From an uncultured Coriobacteriia bacterium (GTDB lineage: Bacteria > Actinomycetota > Coriobacteriia > Coriobacteriales > QAMH01), in contig CABURF010000053.1 in the NCBI GenBank assembly GCA_902493755.1, positions 1 to 7,267 on the forward strand: a stretch of DNA of 7,267 nt, in the 5' to 3' direction. Shown in pieces: positions 5,380-7,267 of the stretch (position 1 is its first letter; the number at the start of each line of letters is the position of its first letter). Below the pieces are notes generated by a model. That model was not told the origin of the DNA. It saw only the letters and a program-made list of their open reading frames with translations, and made no database searches. The position numbers and the translations under genes are program-made.

Positions 5380-7267
5380 TTACGCGACGGGACGATCCTC
5401 GGTGTCGATCTTGGTGCTCTCGGGTGTGGGGATGCCGACGGTCAACGGGGCCGGCGTCTCTCCGTCCTTGTAGATCCGGCACATCATGGATTTGTAGTTG
5501 GATCCGAAGCCGGACACGCCCGCGTCGAACGGGACGAGGTTGTTGATCTGGCTCTCGAAGACGCCGAACAGACCGGCCTTCTCGTCCTCGACGTTCTCCT
5601 CGGCCTGGTCCTTGCGCTCGGGGAACCACCAGCCGTGGTCGCACTGCATAACGCGCGGGTCGTAGTTCTCGTCGAACTTCGCCTTGTACTTGCACTTGCC
5701 GTGCTGGTTCTCGAGCCACATCCAGTCGCCCTCCTCGATGCCGTGCTTGGCAGCGGTCTCCGGATGGATGTAGCAAAGCGGGTCGGGATGCAGGGAGCGC
5801 AGCTTCTTGACCTGGCGCTGCTCGGAGTGGAAGAAGTGCGGCACGCGGGCGCCGGAGGTGACGATGTAGGGCAGCTCCTCGAGTGCATCCGGGTTGGAGT
5901 ACGGGCTCTCGACGGGCTCGACGTAGCTCGGCAGCGGGTCGAGGCCGGACCAGGACGTGTGGTGGAAGACCATGGAGTAGATCTCGGCGCGGCCGGTCTC
6001 GGTGGAGAAACCAGGCTGGCCGTCAGGACGCAGAAGGCCCTTCTCGTACTTGCGGTACTCGAACTCGGGGTACTTCCAGGTGGCCTCGCGCAGCTCGTCC
6101 CAGGTGAAGCCGCCGTCCTCGAGCGCGTAGTCCCACATCTCCTCGACGCTATCCCAAGGCCAGGCAATGTCGGCGTTCTGGGGACGAAGAGCGTCGGTCA
6201 GGCGCTTGCCGAGCTCGAGGAAGATGGTGTTGTCGGCCTTGGTGTCGCCCACCGGCTCGATGGCCTTGTTGATGCAGCTGATGCGGTACGGGTTCAGGCC
6301 GCCGAAGCCGTTGCGCTCCTCGTAGGTGGCGGCAGGCAGGACCACGTCTGCCAGCGCCATCATGGACGGAGTCATGAACAGGTCCTGGAACACGCAGAAG
6401 TCGATCTGCTTGTACCACTCGAGCTGCTGCTCGGCCTGCGCGCCCATGGTGGCCAAGAAGTTGTTGGTGGCGAAGTAGGCCGCATGGATGGGCACCTCGC
6501 CGCGTTGCCATGCCTCAATCGTCGCATTGGACGAGAGGTTCTTGAAGCCAACGGCGAACATCGGGTAACGCTCGACGCCGATACGCTTGGCAGCTTCCTC
6601 CTCGGTCAGAAGCTCGTCATAGCCCCAAGTGCCTGTCCAGTTAGGCTGCTCGATACCCCAGCATGCCTGGCCGATGACGTTGCCGCCGGGCACGTCCAGG
6701 TTGCCCGTGATGCACCACAGCGCCGTCACCGCGTGCGCGGCCTGCTGGCCGCCGGTCTGCTGGTCGAGGGCCACGCCCCACTGGATGGCGGCGGGCTTAG
6801 CGGCAGCGTAGCGACGCGCGACGCGCTGCACGTCCTCCTTGTCGACCCAGGCCCTCTCGCACAGCTCGTCGAGGTTCATCCCCGCGACGCGCTCGCACAC
6901 GGCCTCGAGGCCGTAGACCCACTTGTCGCAGAAGTCCTGGTCGTAGAGCTTCTCGTCGCAGATGACCTTGAGCATGGCCATGGCCAGCGCGCCGTCGCCG
7001 CCGGGGCGCACGCGCAGCCAGTCCTCGCCGGCCTTCGCGGCGATCCAGGTGAGCTTGGGATCGACGACCGCGACCTTCATGCCGCGCTTCATCAGGTCGG
7101 TGATCCAGTGGCCGTAGAAGCCGTCGGCGTTGGAGTAGAAGGGCTGGTGGCCCCAGATGATGCAGTACTCGGGCACCACGTAGCGCGGGTCGTCGTAGCG
7201 CTTGGGCAGGAACTGCGAGCAGTCCATGACGCAGGGGTCGCCCAGCATGCAGGCCATGGATGCAATG
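5380..7267 (-). CDS. Molybdopterin (bis-MGD) oxidoreductase catalytic subunit, DMSO reductase family, N-terminus outside the window
   Basis: The frame is open to the right edge, giving 628 visible codons of a protein that in this family is usually 750-900 residues, so the N-terminal [4Fe-4S] region and any Tat signal are unseen. From the first visible Met at 7257, the chain has GDPCVMDC (about residues 6-13), where the metal ligand is expected; a nucleotide-fold segment with VAVVDPKLT and LRVRPGGDGALAMAM (62-95); the family segment ALDQQTGGQQAAHAVTALW followed by GNLDVPGGN (162-192); and a C-terminal molybdopterin-dinucleotide-binding domain from about 461 to 600 with HGWWFPE. The pattern is closest, by eye, to the acetylene-hydratase-like / catechol dehydroxylase branch common in Eggerthella and Gordonibacter, but neither substrate nor reaction can be read. 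It forms a unit with the ferredoxin gene that follows. Confidence 0.92.
   Translation of the reverse strand, partial: IASMACMLGDPCVMDCSQFLPKRYDDPRYVVPEYCIIWGHQPFYSNADGFYGHWITDLMKRGMKVAVVDPKLTWIAAKAGEDWLRVRPGGDGALAMAMLKVICDEKLYDQDFCDKWVYGLEAVCERVAGMNLDELCERAWVDKEDVQRVARRYAAAKPAAIQWGVALDQQTGGQQAAHAVTALWCITGNLDVPGGNVIGQACWGIEQPNWTGTWGYDELLTEEEAAKRIGVERYPMFAVGFKNLSSNATIEAWQRGEVPIHAAYFATNNFLATMGAQAEQQLEWYKQIDFCVFQDLFMTPSMMALADVVLPAATYEERNGFGGLNPYRISCINKAIEPVGDTKADNTIFLELGKRLTDALRPQNADIAWPWDSVEEMWDYALEDGGFTWDELREATWKYPEFEYRKYEKGLLRPDGQPGFSTETGRAEIYSMVFHHTSWSGLDPLPSYVEPVESPYSNPDALEELPYIVTSGARVPHFFHSEQRQVKKLRSLHPDPLCYIHPETAAKHGIEEGDWMWLENQHGKCKYKAKFDENYDPRVMQCDHGWWFPERKDQAEENVEDEKAGLFGVFESQINNLVPFDAGVSGFGSNYKSMMCRIYKDGETPAPLTVGIPTPESTKIDTEDRPVA

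Noticed and set aside
5042..6167. Minus-strand alternative frames over the ferredoxin and molybdoenzyme (5042-5776, 5484-6167)
   Set aside because: They are Arg/Ser/Pro-rich frame shadows of strongly recognisable proteins in another frame.
1..7267. CRISPR array, tRNA or rRNA gene, insertion sequence, or attachment site
   Set aside because: No regularly spaced repeats, no cloverleaf or rRNA-like segment, no transposase-like frame and no flanking terminal repeats were seen on either strand.

Overview
The window looks like a chromosomal segment of a gut anaerobe of the class Coriobacteriia, most likely family Eggerthellaceae (the Eggerthella / Gordonibacter / Adlercreutzia / Slackia group). This is an inference from gene content: a DMSO-reductase-family molybdoenzyme next to a very short two-cluster ferredoxin, major facilitator superfamily (MFS) carriers related to the oxalate:formate antiporter (OFA) group, and what appears to be a membrane-embedded sensor of the LuxR type. 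There is no rRNA, tRNA, CRISPR array or transposase to anchor the taxonomy.

Every gene I support lies on the minus strand, so transcription runs from high to low coordinates. First comes a large molybdopterin oxidoreductase (5380 to beyond 7267; its N-terminus is outside the window). It is followed after 16 bases by a 114-residue 4Fe-4S protein (5019-5363). A 106-base spacer with a perfect inverted repeat and a GC-rich hairpin leads to a 441-residue MFS carrier (3587-4912). After a 219-base gap that probably holds a promoter comes a second unit: a 59-codon small ORF (3188-3367), an amidohydrolase-2 family protein (2076-3137) and a second, paralogous MFS carrier (599-2056). A strong hairpin at 514-544 closes this unit. 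Below it, the first 116 codons of a multi-pass membrane protein, probably a LuxR-type regulator, run off the left edge.

The simplest reading is a small-molecule utilisation locus. The carriers move an organic, probably anionic or aromatic, substrate and product. The amidohydrolase-like protein decarboxylates, hydrolyses or otherwise processes it. The molybdoenzyme, fed electrons by the small ferredoxin, reduces or dehydroxylates it, and the membrane regulator senses it. The molybdoenzyme and ferredoxin resemble the catechol dehydroxylase / acetylene-hydratase-like branch, but the substrate cannot be read from sequence.

The points most worth checking are these. The amidohydrolase appears to lack two usual metal ligands (Asn11 in place of His, Ser314 in place of Asp). 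Two paralogous carriers flank the enzyme genes. A perfect 9-bp-arm inverted repeat precedes the first carrier. A run of nine G and a shared G-rich motif lie upstream of the regulator and of the amidohydrolase unit. By hand counts of sample rows, the enzyme genes are about 63-70% GC while the carrier genes are about 47-53%.
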